Shown: positions 1 through 8,285 of the stretch, piece after piece
How positions within the stretch are numbered: the first letter of the stretch is position 1
Layout: every line of letters begins with the position of its first letter
DNA from: Idiomarina sp.
GTDB taxonomy: Bacteria > Pseudomonadota > Gammaproteobacteria > Enterobacterales > Alteromonadaceae
Length of the DNA: 64,000 nt
Assembly: GCA_022565355.1 (NCBI GenBank)
Contig: JAIUMU010000002.1
Span: 124,001 to 188,000 of the forward strand
Direction: 5' to 3'
Position numbers and translations under genes: made by a program
The notes under the pieces: model-generated
Told to the model about the DNA's origin: nothing
The model's input: only the letters and a program-made list of their open reading frames with translations
The model's database searches: none

Positions 1-1236
1 TTTATCTATTTCTACATCTGTTAAAGTAGGGTGCACCAAAAACATCAACGAAGTTTCACCAAGTTCTTTGGCAACAGGTAGCGGCGCAGCGGGCCGCCAG
101 CCAGTATTATCAAAGGCCTTTTCTAAATATACTTCCGAGCATGAACCTTGAAAGCATGGTACGCCGCGTTGGTTAATTTCGGCTACAATGCGATCTCGGT
201 TCCAGCCAGAGGCTAAATGCTCAGGGTTAATAAACATGTAGCACTTGTAAGCAGCATGGGCACAGCCCTGCTCTTGCAAACCCTCAGCACTTTGTGAGCC
301 TGAACTTTCTGTGCCTACGCTCTCTGGGCCTGCACTGGCCACACAAGCAGCACAGGTTTGTGGGCAAGTGCCTAATTTGCTATCAGGCACGCGCAGTAAT
401 GGAAACAGCCGGCCTACTTGCCATATTGCTTCGGCGTTTTTCTGCCGTGCCGCTGTCCACTCGGCCATACGGCGCAACTGAATACGGCCAATAGCGGCTT
501 GCATTTCTGTCATGCGCCAGTTGGTGCCAAAGCTTTCATGCAGCCAGCGAAACCCCGGTGGGTGCTCGCGTTCATACACGGCTTCATAACTTTTGCCGTG
601 ATCTTTATAGCTCCACATCTTTCGCCACAAGGCTTCATCGTTGGTGGTTACCATGCCACCTTCACCGCCGGTGGTCATAATCTTATCTTGGCAGAAACTC
701 CACGCCCCAACATGGCCAATACTACCCGCCATCTGGCCTCTGTATTTTGCACCATGGGCTTGCGCGCAATCTTCAATTACATAAAATTTATGTTTAGAGG
801 CCAACGCCATAATCGGGTCCATATCCGCCATACGCCCCGCCAAATGCACCACAATCACCGCTTTGGTTCTATCGGTAATTGCGCCTGCTATGGTGTGCGC
901 CTCTATGTTCTGGCTATCGCGATCTACATCTACAAACACTGGTGTAGCACCCGCGCTTACCACGGTAGATACCGAAGCCAAAAACGTACGTGGGGTTACA
1001 ATCACCTCATCGCCTGGGCCAATGTTCATAGCCTTCAGCGCTAAATCAAGCGCCAACGTACCATTACCAACCGCAATCGCGTATTCAGTGCCACACCACG
1101 CAGCATATTCTTTTTCAAACGAACGGCACTCTTGGCCTGTCCAGTAATTCACTTTGTTGGAGAGCACTACATCACGAACGGCGTTGGCTTCTTCTTCAGT
1201 GAATGAAGGCCACGGGGAGAATGGGGTGTTTAGCAT
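1..1236 (-). CDS. DegT/DnrJ/EryC1/StrS-family sugar aminotransferase (3' end outside window)
   Basis: Reverse-strand frame open from ATG at 1234-1236 to the window edge, 412 codons with no stop, so the C-terminus is missing. The protein begins MLNTPFSPWPSFTEEEAN. It has the fold-type I PLP aminotransferase pattern: VGNGTLALDLAL, PGDEVIVTPRTF, VVHLAGRMADMD, VIEDCAQAHGA and the Schiff-base lysine segment SFCQDKIMTTGGEGG. This family transfers an amino group, usually from glutamate, to a keto-sugar nucleotide. A Cys-containing, Ser/Glu-rich stretch near codons 300-330 (CPQTCAACVASAGPES) looks like a loop expansion. It starts 13 nt after the ATP-grasp gene and is the last visible gene of the polysaccharide locus. 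Family assignment is firm; the sugar substrate is unknown. Confidence 0.88.
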   Translation of the reverse strand, partial: MLNTPFSPWPSFTEEEANAVRDVVLSNKVNYWTGQECRSFEKEYAAWCGTEYAIAVGNGTLALDLALKAMNIGPGDEVIVTPRTFLASVSTVVSAGATPVFVDVDRDSQNIEAHTIAGAITDRTKAVIVVHLAGRMADMDPIMALASKHKFYVIEDCAQAHGAKYRGQMAGSIGHVGAWSFCQDKIMTTGGEGGMVTTNDEALWRKMWSYKDHGKSYEAVYEREHPPGFRWLHESFGTNWRMTEMQAAIGRIQLRRMAEWTAARQKNAEAIWQVGRLFPLLRVPDSKLGTCPQTCAACVASAGPESVGTESSGSQSAEGLQEQGCAHAAYKCYMFINPEHLASGWNRDRIVAEINQRGVPCFQGSCSEVYLEKAFDNTGWRPAAPLPVAKELGETSLMFLVHPTLTDVEIDK

Positions 1237-1249
1237 AAACTTCCTAGTA

Positions 1250-2260
1250 TCAATTAACGCGTAGCAAGCGATCACACTTTGAGAACATTATTCCAGCTTT
1301 GTAATTATCAAATAGCGAGACATCACTATTACCTTTTAACCACTCAATGTAGATTGCCGCCGCGTTAATGCCTGCTTCATGAGAGAACGGGTAACCTCCA
1401 CCAAAACGAGGGTTCAGCTCTAGTACGTAAAGCTCGCCATTTTTCTCAAATACATCACAATCCATATTACCTACATGCTTTAAAGCTGAGCCTAATCTCT
1501 CGCCAAGCTCCTGAAAACGGTTTTCAACAACAGAAATAGCTTTATCAGTTTCACCAGAGCGCATCGTTAGCTTTTCCCGCACGTAGGTACCAAAATACTT
1601 ACCATTTAAATCATTAAGCACGTCCATCCCATATTCTTTTCCGGGTAACTTTTCTTGAATCAGAATTGCTCGTTCGATATCAACTTCACTAGCTTTAGCA
1701 AGAATCGTTCGTTTCAACCTAATAGTCTGCAGTTCATAAGCAAGCTTTAACTCTCTTCTGTCTTCAGGAAAGTCTATACCTATCGATGCACTTCCCCAAC
1801 GGGGCTTAACTACCAGTGGAAATTTCAATTCCCCAGTGTCAATAGCTTCAAGAGCTTCACGAAGTGTAAGGTAAGTTTGCGGTGTCTTTAAACCCAATTT
1901 TCGCAAGAACTCAACTGTCTTCCATTTATCAAAAGCGATATCGATAACCAACGCATCCGCCACAATTATAGTAGCTCCAAGAGATTCGAGCTCCTTTTTT
2001 GCTTCGGCTAACAAAGGCAGCTCAAGGTCATTGAGAGAAATAATCGCATTAATTTTGTGCTCTTTAACTATTGAAGCGATTTCTGAGATGTAGTCTTCCG
2101 AATAGATAGACGGAACCAATAGAGACTCATCCGCATCAATTAATGCTGGAGCACTGGCACTCATATCAGCGGCGAACACCTTACCTTTCCCTACTAAACA
2201 GTCTTTGAAATAGTTAATTAAGTAATTGCGGCGACCCGCACAGGTAAAAAGTATATTCAC
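1250..2260 (-). CDS. ATP-grasp ligase of the polysaccharide locus
   Basis: 336 aa. The N-terminal pre-ATP-grasp Rossmann half begins MNILFTCAGRRNYLINYF. The ATP-grasp core has the phosphate/adenine-binding stretch VVKPRWGSASIGI (about residues 150-162), then IQEKLPGKEYGMDV. The Mg-binding ELNPRFGGGYPFSHEAGIN lies near residue 285. The closest well-known architecture is the CarB-like/PylC-like ATP-grasp group, which makes carboxylate-amine bonds through an acyl-phosphate. It is far too short to be carbamoyl-phosphate synthase. It lies 3 nt downstream of the PLP enzyme gene and 13 nt upstream of the aminotransferase. I infer a ligase that joins an amino acid or similar group to a sugar; the substrate cannot be read from the sequence. 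Confidence 0.8.
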   Translation of the reverse strand: MNILFTCAGRRNYLINYFKDCLVGKGKVFAADMSASAPALIDADESLLVPSIYSEDYISEIASIVKEHKINAIISLNDLELPLLAEAKKELESLGATIIVADALVIDIAFDKWKTVEFLRKLGLKTPQTYLTLREALEAIDTGELKFPLVVKPRWGSASIGIDFPEDRRELKLAYELQTIRLKRTILAKASEVDIERAILIQEKLPGKEYGMDVLNDLNGKYFGTYVREKLTMRSGETDKAISVVENRFQELGERLGSALKHVGNMDCDVFEKNGELYVLELNPRFGGGYPFSHEAGINAAAIYIEWLKGNSDVSLFDNYKAGIMFSKCDRLLRVN

Positions 2261-2263
2261 TAG

Positions 2264-3172
2264 TTATTCAGCCAAATAGTTAAAAACGCCGCCAGTATGC
2301 CAAAACAATATATTTTTACCTTCTAATTTGTTCTGTTTAATATATTGCTGCATCCCATAAAATCCTTTTGCTGTATAGGTATAATCCAACATAAATCCAA
2401 AATCCCGCAAACTTCGTTTCGATAGGTTTTCTATGGCTTCGTTTGCTTGACCATAACCCCCACACAAATAGTCATCCAGAACTACCACCGCTCGATCGGT
2501 ACAGCTTATTTCGTGATGTTCGCAAAGCTCAGAATAAAACTCTTTCACAACTTTTTCGGCGGCCTCTCGTTTTCTTCCAACAGAGATACCTATCACTTGC
2601 GTATTTATGAACTCATGCTTGTCTAATCCAGCAAGGATACCAGATTGAGTAGAACCAGTTCCGGAAGCGTGGAAGATGTAATGCGGGCTCCAATCATTTT
2701 CTATGCAATAGGCTTTTAGTTCTTCTATCGCATCGATGTAGGCCAAGCCACCCTCAAGAGTGTGACCTCCACCCTGAAGATAATATGGATTCAATCCCTG
2801 ATTTTGATATGCTGTCATCGCTCTATCCATTGCTGGGCCAATATCCATAGCCTGATCGACAAACACACAGTTTACACTAGTATCCCGCATTACCCGTGCA
2901 TTTCCACCTTGGCAGGAAAAGTCTTTTTTGGAACCGTGCAAGACTAGAGTGCATTTAATTTTTCGATATGCGGCATAGAGCGCAACAGCTCGGCAATGGT
3001 TGGATTGAATACCGCCAGTGGTTACAATTGCATCAGAGCTAGTTCTTTCGATATCTCGCGCAATGTATTCTATCTTTCGGCCTTTATTTCCACCACCGAG
3101 AAAAGGATAAATATCGTCTCGAACTACTTTGTAAAGGAATGAATCAGCCTCTCCGGTGTGTATATTTAACAT
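2264..3172 (-). CDS. D-cysteine desulfhydrase / ACC deaminase-like PLP enzyme
   Basis: 302 aa from ATG at 3170-3172, chosen because GAGGG sits five bases upstream; a longer frame to 3196 has no such site and lies deeper inside the previous gene. Fold-type II PLP family: the PLP-lysine motif GGGNKGRKIEYI is near residue 30, followed by TTGGIQSNHCRAVA for carboxylate binding and the phosphate loop HASGTGSTQSGILAGL. Known members release ammonia and an oxo-acid from D-cysteine or aminocyclopropane carboxylate, or racemise or eliminate related amino acids. Its 5' end overlaps the sugar transferase-GNAT gene by 29 bp, so translation is probably coupled. Presence in a glycan locus is unusual and suggests supply of a nonstandard amino acid. 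The exact reaction is uncertain. Confidence 0.8.
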   Translation of the reverse strand: MLNIHTGEADSFLYKVVRDDIYPFLGGGNKGRKIEYIARDIERTSSDAIVTTGGIQSNHCRAVALYAAYRKIKCTLVLHGSKKDFSCQGGNARVMRDTSVNCVFVDQAMDIGPAMDRAMTAYQNQGLNPYYLQGGGHTLEGGLAYIDAIEELKAYCIENDWSPHYIFHASGTGSTQSGILAGLDKHEFINTQVIGISVGRKREAAEKVVKEFYSELCEHHEISCTDRAVVVLDDYLCGGYGQANEAIENLSKRSLRDFGFMLDYTYTAKGFYGMQQYIKQNKLEGKNILFWHTGGVFNYLAE

Positions 3173-4304
3173 TACCACCCTCAATCTTGTACCCAAATAA
3201 GCTTCGATTAAAAGATTCTTTGGTGCAAAAATAATAGCATCTGTCTACAAGCAAACCGTTCTTCTCAAGCTCGCCTTTCTTTATTTCTTTCAAAGCAAAG
3301 CCCATTCTCTCTACCGACTTTCGAGAAGCTATGTTGTCAATATCAATCACAGACTTAATTAATGTGGCGCCAAATATATCGAATCCATAAACTAAACGCA
3401 TAAAATGCGTCATACTTCCTATACCCTGCCCTTTCATTTCCGGATTAACAAAAGTGTATTGCTCACACTCTCCATGTTGCGCCCCCGTCAGGCCGGCCAT
3501 AGCAATTGGTATCCCGTTATGTGTTAAAACTAAATCAACTCTAGAGTTATCCTCTGTAACTCTCTGAAACCATGATCTCGTCGCGCTCATTGTTATCGGT
3601 AATTGTAGATTCATTGATTGGTAAATACGTGAATCATTTAACCACTCGACTCGATATGGTAGATCCTTTTCGCAAAGGGGTCTTAAAATATATTCATTAG
3701 TTCGAGCTATACTCAATAGTGTTCCACGTGAACTAGGTAATATATTTACGTTTTTACTAGAGAAAACTTTCAATACTGTTTTGCACAAGATACCAAGGTC
3801 AATTTTAAATGAAACGTTTTCCACATAACGAACATCTAATTCGAGTTTTTCGTCCCATGTTAAGCTATTTCTGCCCGTAACTTGAGCCAAACCGGTAATT
3901 CCCGGCCTAATCAAATGGCGCGCCTTTTCCCGTGAAGTGTAGTGTGGTAAATATTGTTTCAGCAATGGTCTGGGCCCAACAAGACTCATATCACCTTTAA
4001 TTACGTTGATAAGTTGGGGGAGCTCATCAAGCGAGGTTTTACGTACTAAAGCGCCCATTCTTGTCAATCGCTCATTATCTGGTAATAATTTACCATTCTC
4101 GTCTGTTGTATCTGTCATGGACTTAAACTTAATGATACGAAAGAACTTTTCGTTCTTTCCCGGCCGCTCTTGAAAAAAGAAAGGTGTTCCTCGGTTAGCA
4201 AAAGATAAGCCTACCATTACAATAATAAAAATTGGACTAAGTAAAATAAAGCCAATTGTCGCCAACACAAGGTCGATAGTGCGTTTGAGAAATAATCTAT
4301 ACAT
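3144..4304 (-). CDS. Bacterial sugar transferase fused to a GNAT acetyltransferase
   Basis: 386 aa from ATG at 4302-4304 (upstream AAGAG); a GTG at 4334 would add ten residues. Residues 1 to about 195 are a WcaJ/PglC-type phosphoglycosyl transferase: one N-terminal hydrophobic segment (TIDLVLATIGFILLSPIFII), then FFFQERPGKNEKFF, KFKSMTD, RKTSLDELPQLINV, GDMSLVGPRPLL and RPGITGLAQVTGRN. These enzymes place the first sugar-1-phosphate on undecaprenyl phosphate at the inner membrane. Residues about 205-375 are a RimJ/RimL-like GNAT domain with acetyl-CoA loop NPEMKGQGIGS and a C-terminal NIASRKSVERMGF block. Such acetyltransferases are usually separate genes, so the fusion is notable. It is probably the initiating enzyme for the repeat unit. 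The GNAT substrate is presumably the amino group of the same sugar, which is inference. Confidence 0.88.
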   Translation of the reverse strand: MYRLFLKRTIDLVLATIGFILLSPIFIIVMVGLSFANRGTPFFFQERPGKNEKFFRIIKFKSMTDTTDENGKLLPDNERLTRMGALVRKTSLDELPQLINVIKGDMSLVGPRPLLKQYLPHYTSREKARHLIRPGITGLAQVTGRNSLTWDEKLELDVRYVENVSFKIDLGILCKTVLKVFSSKNVNILPSSRGTLLSIARTNEYILRPLCEKDLPYRVEWLNDSRIYQSMNLQLPITMSATRSWFQRVTEDNSRVDLVLTHNGIPIAMAGLTGAQHGECEQYTFVNPEMKGQGIGSMTHFMRLVYGFDIFGATLIKSVIDIDNIASRKSVERMGFALKEIKKGELEKNGLLVDRCYYFCTKESFNRSLFGYKIEGGNVKYTHRRG

Positions 4305-4447
4305 AATAACTCTTAAATGGATCTTAACGTTCACAAACTAGTAAATGGAAAGCTTTAAACGGGCTTAATAATTGCTTATGAGTGTTGAATAGAATCAAAA
4401 CCTATAGTTGGGGCAAAAAATCGAACGTAAACATCACTCGATGTTTC

Positions 4448-5668
4448 TCACTTATTCTTCGTATGAACCAACTCCAAAACCGCTATCAGTTCCTCTGCGA
4501 GCTTATCTCTAGAAAAATCACGCTGTGCCACTCGACGCGCATTTCGCCCACAACTTTTTAGCTGCTCTTCATCGTTAATCAAATCAACAAGCATCGATGC
4601 AGCTTGCTCGGTGGGTTCAGCAGGCAAAATCACTCCTATTTGATCGCTTTTGAAAATGTCAGCTTGCCAACCACCGTAGTTAATCGCTATTGGTTTCCCT
4701 GCCGCTAGTGCATCGAAAAATTTATTGGCACTATTCGCCCACATCTCCTGCAGATTTATGAACAATGACGTTGATACGGTAGCCGCAGCAAATACATCAG
4801 GAATTTCATTCTTAGCTACGCGCTCAAACATGAAAAAATTCTTATTAAGTACACCGAGTTCCAAAGCCCGATTGCGAACCTTCTCATCATCCACACCGGC
4901 TCCAATCACTAAAAAGCGAACTTCTGGTGATATTTCATAAGTTTTAGCCGCTAAATCAGCTAAATAACTAACCCCATTAATGTGGCCTAGTGTACCTGCA
5001 TAAATTACCAGGGGACGATCTCCCAACCATTCTTGAGATTCCCTAAAGGGATTCCCATCAACGGTCTCAGGATTGAATACATCTAAATCACAACTGTTCG
5101 GTACCGTCGAGATCTGCTCCTTTGGGTAACCTGTTCTAGCAACCCCCTCCGACATACCTGGAGACAAGCCTATGACGTGCTCTGCGTTAAAGTAAGCGTA
5201 CTTCTCCAAGCGCTTGGCCATCCATATTAAAATGGGTGATTTAATCGCCCCCATAGCAATGGGGAGTTCCGGCCAGAGATCTCTTACCTCAAAAACCATC
5301 GGAACCTTAAGCTTCTTTTTAGCTTTTACCGCAGGAATAGCAATTGTTAATGGTGTGCTTGTTGCAAAAATGATATCACCACCAATATTAATCGCTTTCC
5401 TTCCTGCCTTCAGCGCAAACTTGAAAAAAGCACCAACTCTATCTTTGTAGCTCATCTTATTATTATACTTGACAGCCAGCCAATGAATGTGAATCCCTTC
5501 GTCTATAGTATAGAACCACTCTGAGCTAGGCTTATCGCTTTGTCTGTAGCTTGTGATCATGTGGACTTCATGCCCCCTCGCTACCATTCTTCTAGCCATT
5601 TCATATGAACGCGTTCCACCTTTCATCGATGGAGAATTAAAATATTGATGCAAATAAATTATTTTCAT
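4448..5668 (-). CDS. Glycosyltransferase family 4 (WbuB-like)
   Basis: 406 aa, GT-B fold. It opens MKIIYLHQYFNSPSMKGGTRSYEMA, with the glycine-rich acceptor loop and then ARRMVARGHEVHMIT. The C-terminal half has the donor-site pattern VIYAGTLGHINGV and EMWANSANKFFDALAAGKPIAIN. This resembles WbuB-type transferases that add an N-acetylated deoxy-amino sugar to an undecaprenyl-linked acceptor on the cytoplasmic face. No membrane segment is obvious. It lies 52 nt downstream of the preceding glycosyltransferase gene and 113 nt upstream of the sugar transferase. Donor and acceptor are not predictable here. Confidence 0.87.
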   Translation of the reverse strand: MKIIYLHQYFNSPSMKGGTRSYEMARRMVARGHEVHMITSYRQSDKPSSEWFYTIDEGIHIHWLAVKYNNKMSYKDRVGAFFKFALKAGRKAINIGGDIIFATSTPLTIAIPAVKAKKKLKVPMVFEVRDLWPELPIAMGAIKSPILIWMAKRLEKYAYFNAEHVIGLSPGMSEGVARTGYPKEQISTVPNSCDLDVFNPETVDGNPFRESQEWLGDRPLVIYAGTLGHINGVSYLADLAAKTYEISPEVRFLVIGAGVDDEKVRNRALELGVLNKNFFMFERVAKNEIPDVFAAATVSTSLFINLQEMWANSANKFFDALAAGKPIAINYGGWQADIFKSDQIGVILPAEPTEQAASMLVDLINDEEQLKSCGRNARRVAQRDFSRDKLAEELIAVLELVHTKNK

Positions 5669-5720
5669 TATATAAGTTTGCTTATAATTTCAAAGTAAAT
5701 ATCAAATATTAATAAACAAA

Positions 5721-6710
5721 TTAGTATTTGTTATCTACCGTGTCTAACATGCTAAGGAAATTTCTCTTTGATTTCGTACTAAAGAGTTCAAGCTTTTCCT
5801 CGAGCCCCTTGCAATTTCTGAAACCTGAATTCTGTTCAGAAAACTTACTCAGCTCAATGATATATCCAGTTGATTCAAACTCATCGACCGTCTCTTTCTG
5901 ATGTGGGTAAACCAGACAAGTCAATCCATAAGAGAGACTTTGGAAAAGCTTGTTAGGCATTGAACCCATTATATTAATTGAGGTGCTTGGAAATGCCATG
6001 TACGAAAACGAATAATTTAATAAAAACTCCATATCATCCGGGCTGTAAGGCCCCTTAAACTCTCCACCGTTTGATCCTATCAATTCTAGTATTAGAGATT
6101 TCCATTTAGTAGACACTTTCGAAGAGAATACTCCATATAAATCTATAGCAATACCCAATCTTTGAATAGTTCGTAACTCATCAATACATATTCTATTCGG
6201 CGAAATTAAGCCAAAATAGCAACATCTATCAGATTTATTATTATTTCTAATAGAATACAAACCATCGCAACCCATATTGTACACTACTCGAGCAGTCACA
6301 CCGTAGCGAGAAAATAAACTTCTCTTTAACGTACGGCTTACGGTTATAACCTTAACTCTTCGTATTATTAAGGGCTCAAACAACTTCGTAAAGAAACTTG
6401 TGAGCTTCCTAATATTTTTCCAATCGAAACCTAAATTATGGATATCATGAATATCATATACTAGATTAGCTTTAAAGCATTTGAAGCGTTGTAAGATAAC
6501 CGAAAGAAGAAGTTGAGGTAACATGGCTTGCTGGTGAAAAACAACCGTCGAGTTAGGAGAGAAAAGTACGCGAAATAGCTCGTGATTGAATGAAAATCGG
6601 TTGGGAATAATAATTATACGTGAATCTTTATACAGTGACATTTGATACGAAACTCTTGAGCCTCTACTTGTAGCCTGTGTTGAGACATGATAAATAATTT
6701 TTTCTGTCAT
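5721..6710 (-). CDS. Probable glycosyltransferase of the repeat-unit assembly
   Basis: 329 aa, AT-rich codon use like its neighbours wzy and wzx. The protein has the outline of a GT-B glycosyltransferase: an N-terminal half with VVFHQQAMLPQLLLSV and LVYDIHDIHNLG, a middle VITVSRTLKRSLFSRYGV typical of the GT4 interdomain region, and a C-terminal half with MGSMPNKLFQSLSYGLTCLVYP, matching the donor-binding PNKxxE region although the usual glutamate is replaced. The divergence is expected for a serotype-specific transferase. Donor and linkage are unknown. The 188-nt gap before it (6711-6898) is AT-rich and shows no clear element. Confidence 0.68.
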   Translation of the reverse strand: MTEKIIYHVSTQATSRGSRVSYQMSLYKDSRIIIIPNRFSFNHELFRVLFSPNSTVVFHQQAMLPQLLLSVILQRFKCFKANLVYDIHDIHNLGFDWKNIRKLTSFFTKLFEPLIIRRVKVITVSRTLKRSLFSRYGVTARVVYNMGCDGLYSIRNNNKSDRCCYFGLISPNRICIDELRTIQRLGIAIDLYGVFSSKVSTKWKSLILELIGSNGGEFKGPYSPDDMEFLLNYSFSYMAFPSTSINIMGSMPNKLFQSLSYGLTCLVYPHQKETVDEFESTGYIIELSKFSEQNSGFRNCKGLEEKLELFSTKSKRNFLSMLDTVDNKY

Positions 6711-6898
6711 AATTATTTAATTAACATTCCCTATTTAAATTTTTGATGGTGAGCAGTAATATAATAATGGTTATTTCAACACGAGAAATAGATCCCTAAA
6801 TACATAATAAGCACTGCCTCGATACAGCATAAGATAAGTTAGCATCAATCCTATTTATCTATCTGTCTCATAGTAGCCCAGTGGCTTTTCCTTCGCAA

Positions 6899-8173
6899 CT
6901 AATCACATGCATCGCGCCTTTTTAACAAAAAAGCCAAAACAAATCCCAAACCAATTCCGTGAGTTAATAATGCTGTTGGAAGGTCTGCGCTTAGAATTAA
7001 ATTACGAGATGAAATCAAGATAGCTGATAAAACCAAAAGGTTCTCTGAGTTGTTGCGAGCTAGGCTATCGAATAGTCTAAAAATAACCCCTACAACTAAA
7101 CCATAAAATAAAAGCCCAAACACTCCTGCATGCATGAATCCCGTTGATATGAATGAGTTATTGACATGACTACCTGTCCCCCTCCAATCTCCTATCAACC
7201 GCGCAGGTCCGACATAATAGGGATATTCAATCAAAGAAGATAAAACAGAGTTAGACCAAAGTACTTTTGGTGCTTCCGAGAAGAAAATATAATAGTCAAA
7301 TGTATTCTTGGCAACCACGAAAAATGTCCGACGTACAAAAAGCGTGGCCCATAAGCTTTCGTCGTTATGTAGCCAATGCAATAATGAGATCAGTACGATC
7401 ACTGTAACGCTAAAAATTAAAGGCGCGAATGATCGATATTTTTCGAACCAGAACCAAAGCGCGATTATGAGAAATGGATAAAATAAGACGGACTTGTGCG
7501 AACTAAATCCGAACCAAATAATATGAATTGCGATACCAATAAAAACAAGCCCGTAACGTTTACGAAACAATGCCAAACCGATAAATAAGGGCCCCACTAC
7601 TTGCGTTCCCCAGTTAATTAAGTATGCCATAAAGCCAATATAGGCTGAGCTTGATATATCCTCTCTATAGTCATATACGCTAGAAAGGTCCAAATTAAAA
7701 TATTGAAACCCGTTTGTAAATATGAACCAGAATGTTATCGTTAGTATCGATGATACTATAATCATATGTACGATAGTATCGCCGCCCTTAACTGACGGTA
7801 TTTTTATTTTCTTTCCTTTTGAAAAAAAATAAACCACCCCGGAACACATTAGTATTAATAGTAAGAACTCGCGACTCTGATCACTCAGCGAATAATAGCT
7901 CAATATCGGAAACAAAAAAGCGTAACCCATAGTAATTATAAGATAGTCTGATACTTTTTCTAAATACTTAGGAAGAAGCTTTATAATTACAAGAGTGTAA
8001 ACCCAGCTTTCAATATATTTTATAGGGTCGACTAACAAGTCGAACCCCCCATATTCAAAAACAGGATGAACAAACACAACATAACTTATGTCAAGAACTA
8101 ACCGAAGCGCAATTAACGAAATCCACACCGAGGTAGACCTTTCCAGAAAGGTAAAAACTTTAATTTCCTTCAT
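6899..8173 (-). CDS. wzy: Wzy-type O-antigen/capsule polymerase (candidate)
   Basis: 424 aa with about ten to twelve hydrophobic segments spread along the whole protein, for example FLLLILMCSGVVYFF, IIVSSILTITFWFIF and FSVTVIVLISLLHWL. A larger hydrophilic loop sits near residues 285-345 (NDESLWATLFVRRTFFV). Wzy polymerases have little sequence conservation and are recognised by this topology and by position. It lies between wzx and the glycosyltransferases in a locus with wza-wzb-wzc, and no other polymerase candidate is present. It would join undecaprenyl-linked repeat units on the periplasmic face. AT-rich composition fits a serotype-variable gene. Confidence 0.72.
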   Translation of the reverse strand: MKEIKVFTFLERSTSVWISLIALRLVLDISYVVFVHPVFEYGGFDLLVDPIKYIESWVYTLVIIKLLPKYLEKVSDYLIITMGYAFLFPILSYYSLSDQSREFLLLILMCSGVVYFFSKGKKIKIPSVKGGDTIVHMIIVSSILTITFWFIFTNGFQYFNLDLSSVYDYREDISSSAYIGFMAYLINWGTQVVGPLFIGLALFRKRYGLVFIGIAIHIIWFGFSSHKSVLFYPFLIIALWFWFEKYRSFAPLIFSVTVIVLISLLHWLHNDESLWATLFVRRTFFVVAKNTFDYYIFFSEAPKVLWSNSVLSSLIEYPYYVGPARLIGDWRGTGSHVNNSFISTGFMHAGVFGLLFYGLVVGVIFRLFDSLARNNSENLLVLSAILISSRNLILSADLPTALLTHGIGLGFVLAFLLKRRDACD

Positions 8174-8285
8174 TCTCTATATACAACCTGCATTTAGAGC
8201 TTCGATTACATGCTCAATTAGATTATCTTTTTAACGGGTCCAAAATTTGGCAAGGTAAATATATAAGCAACTATAGCTTGGTCCG

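Noticed and set aside
418-1147. Plus-strand ORFs across the first 1.1 kb
   Set aside because: They are shadows of the minus-strand aminotransferase, which has clear motifs but no stop within the window.
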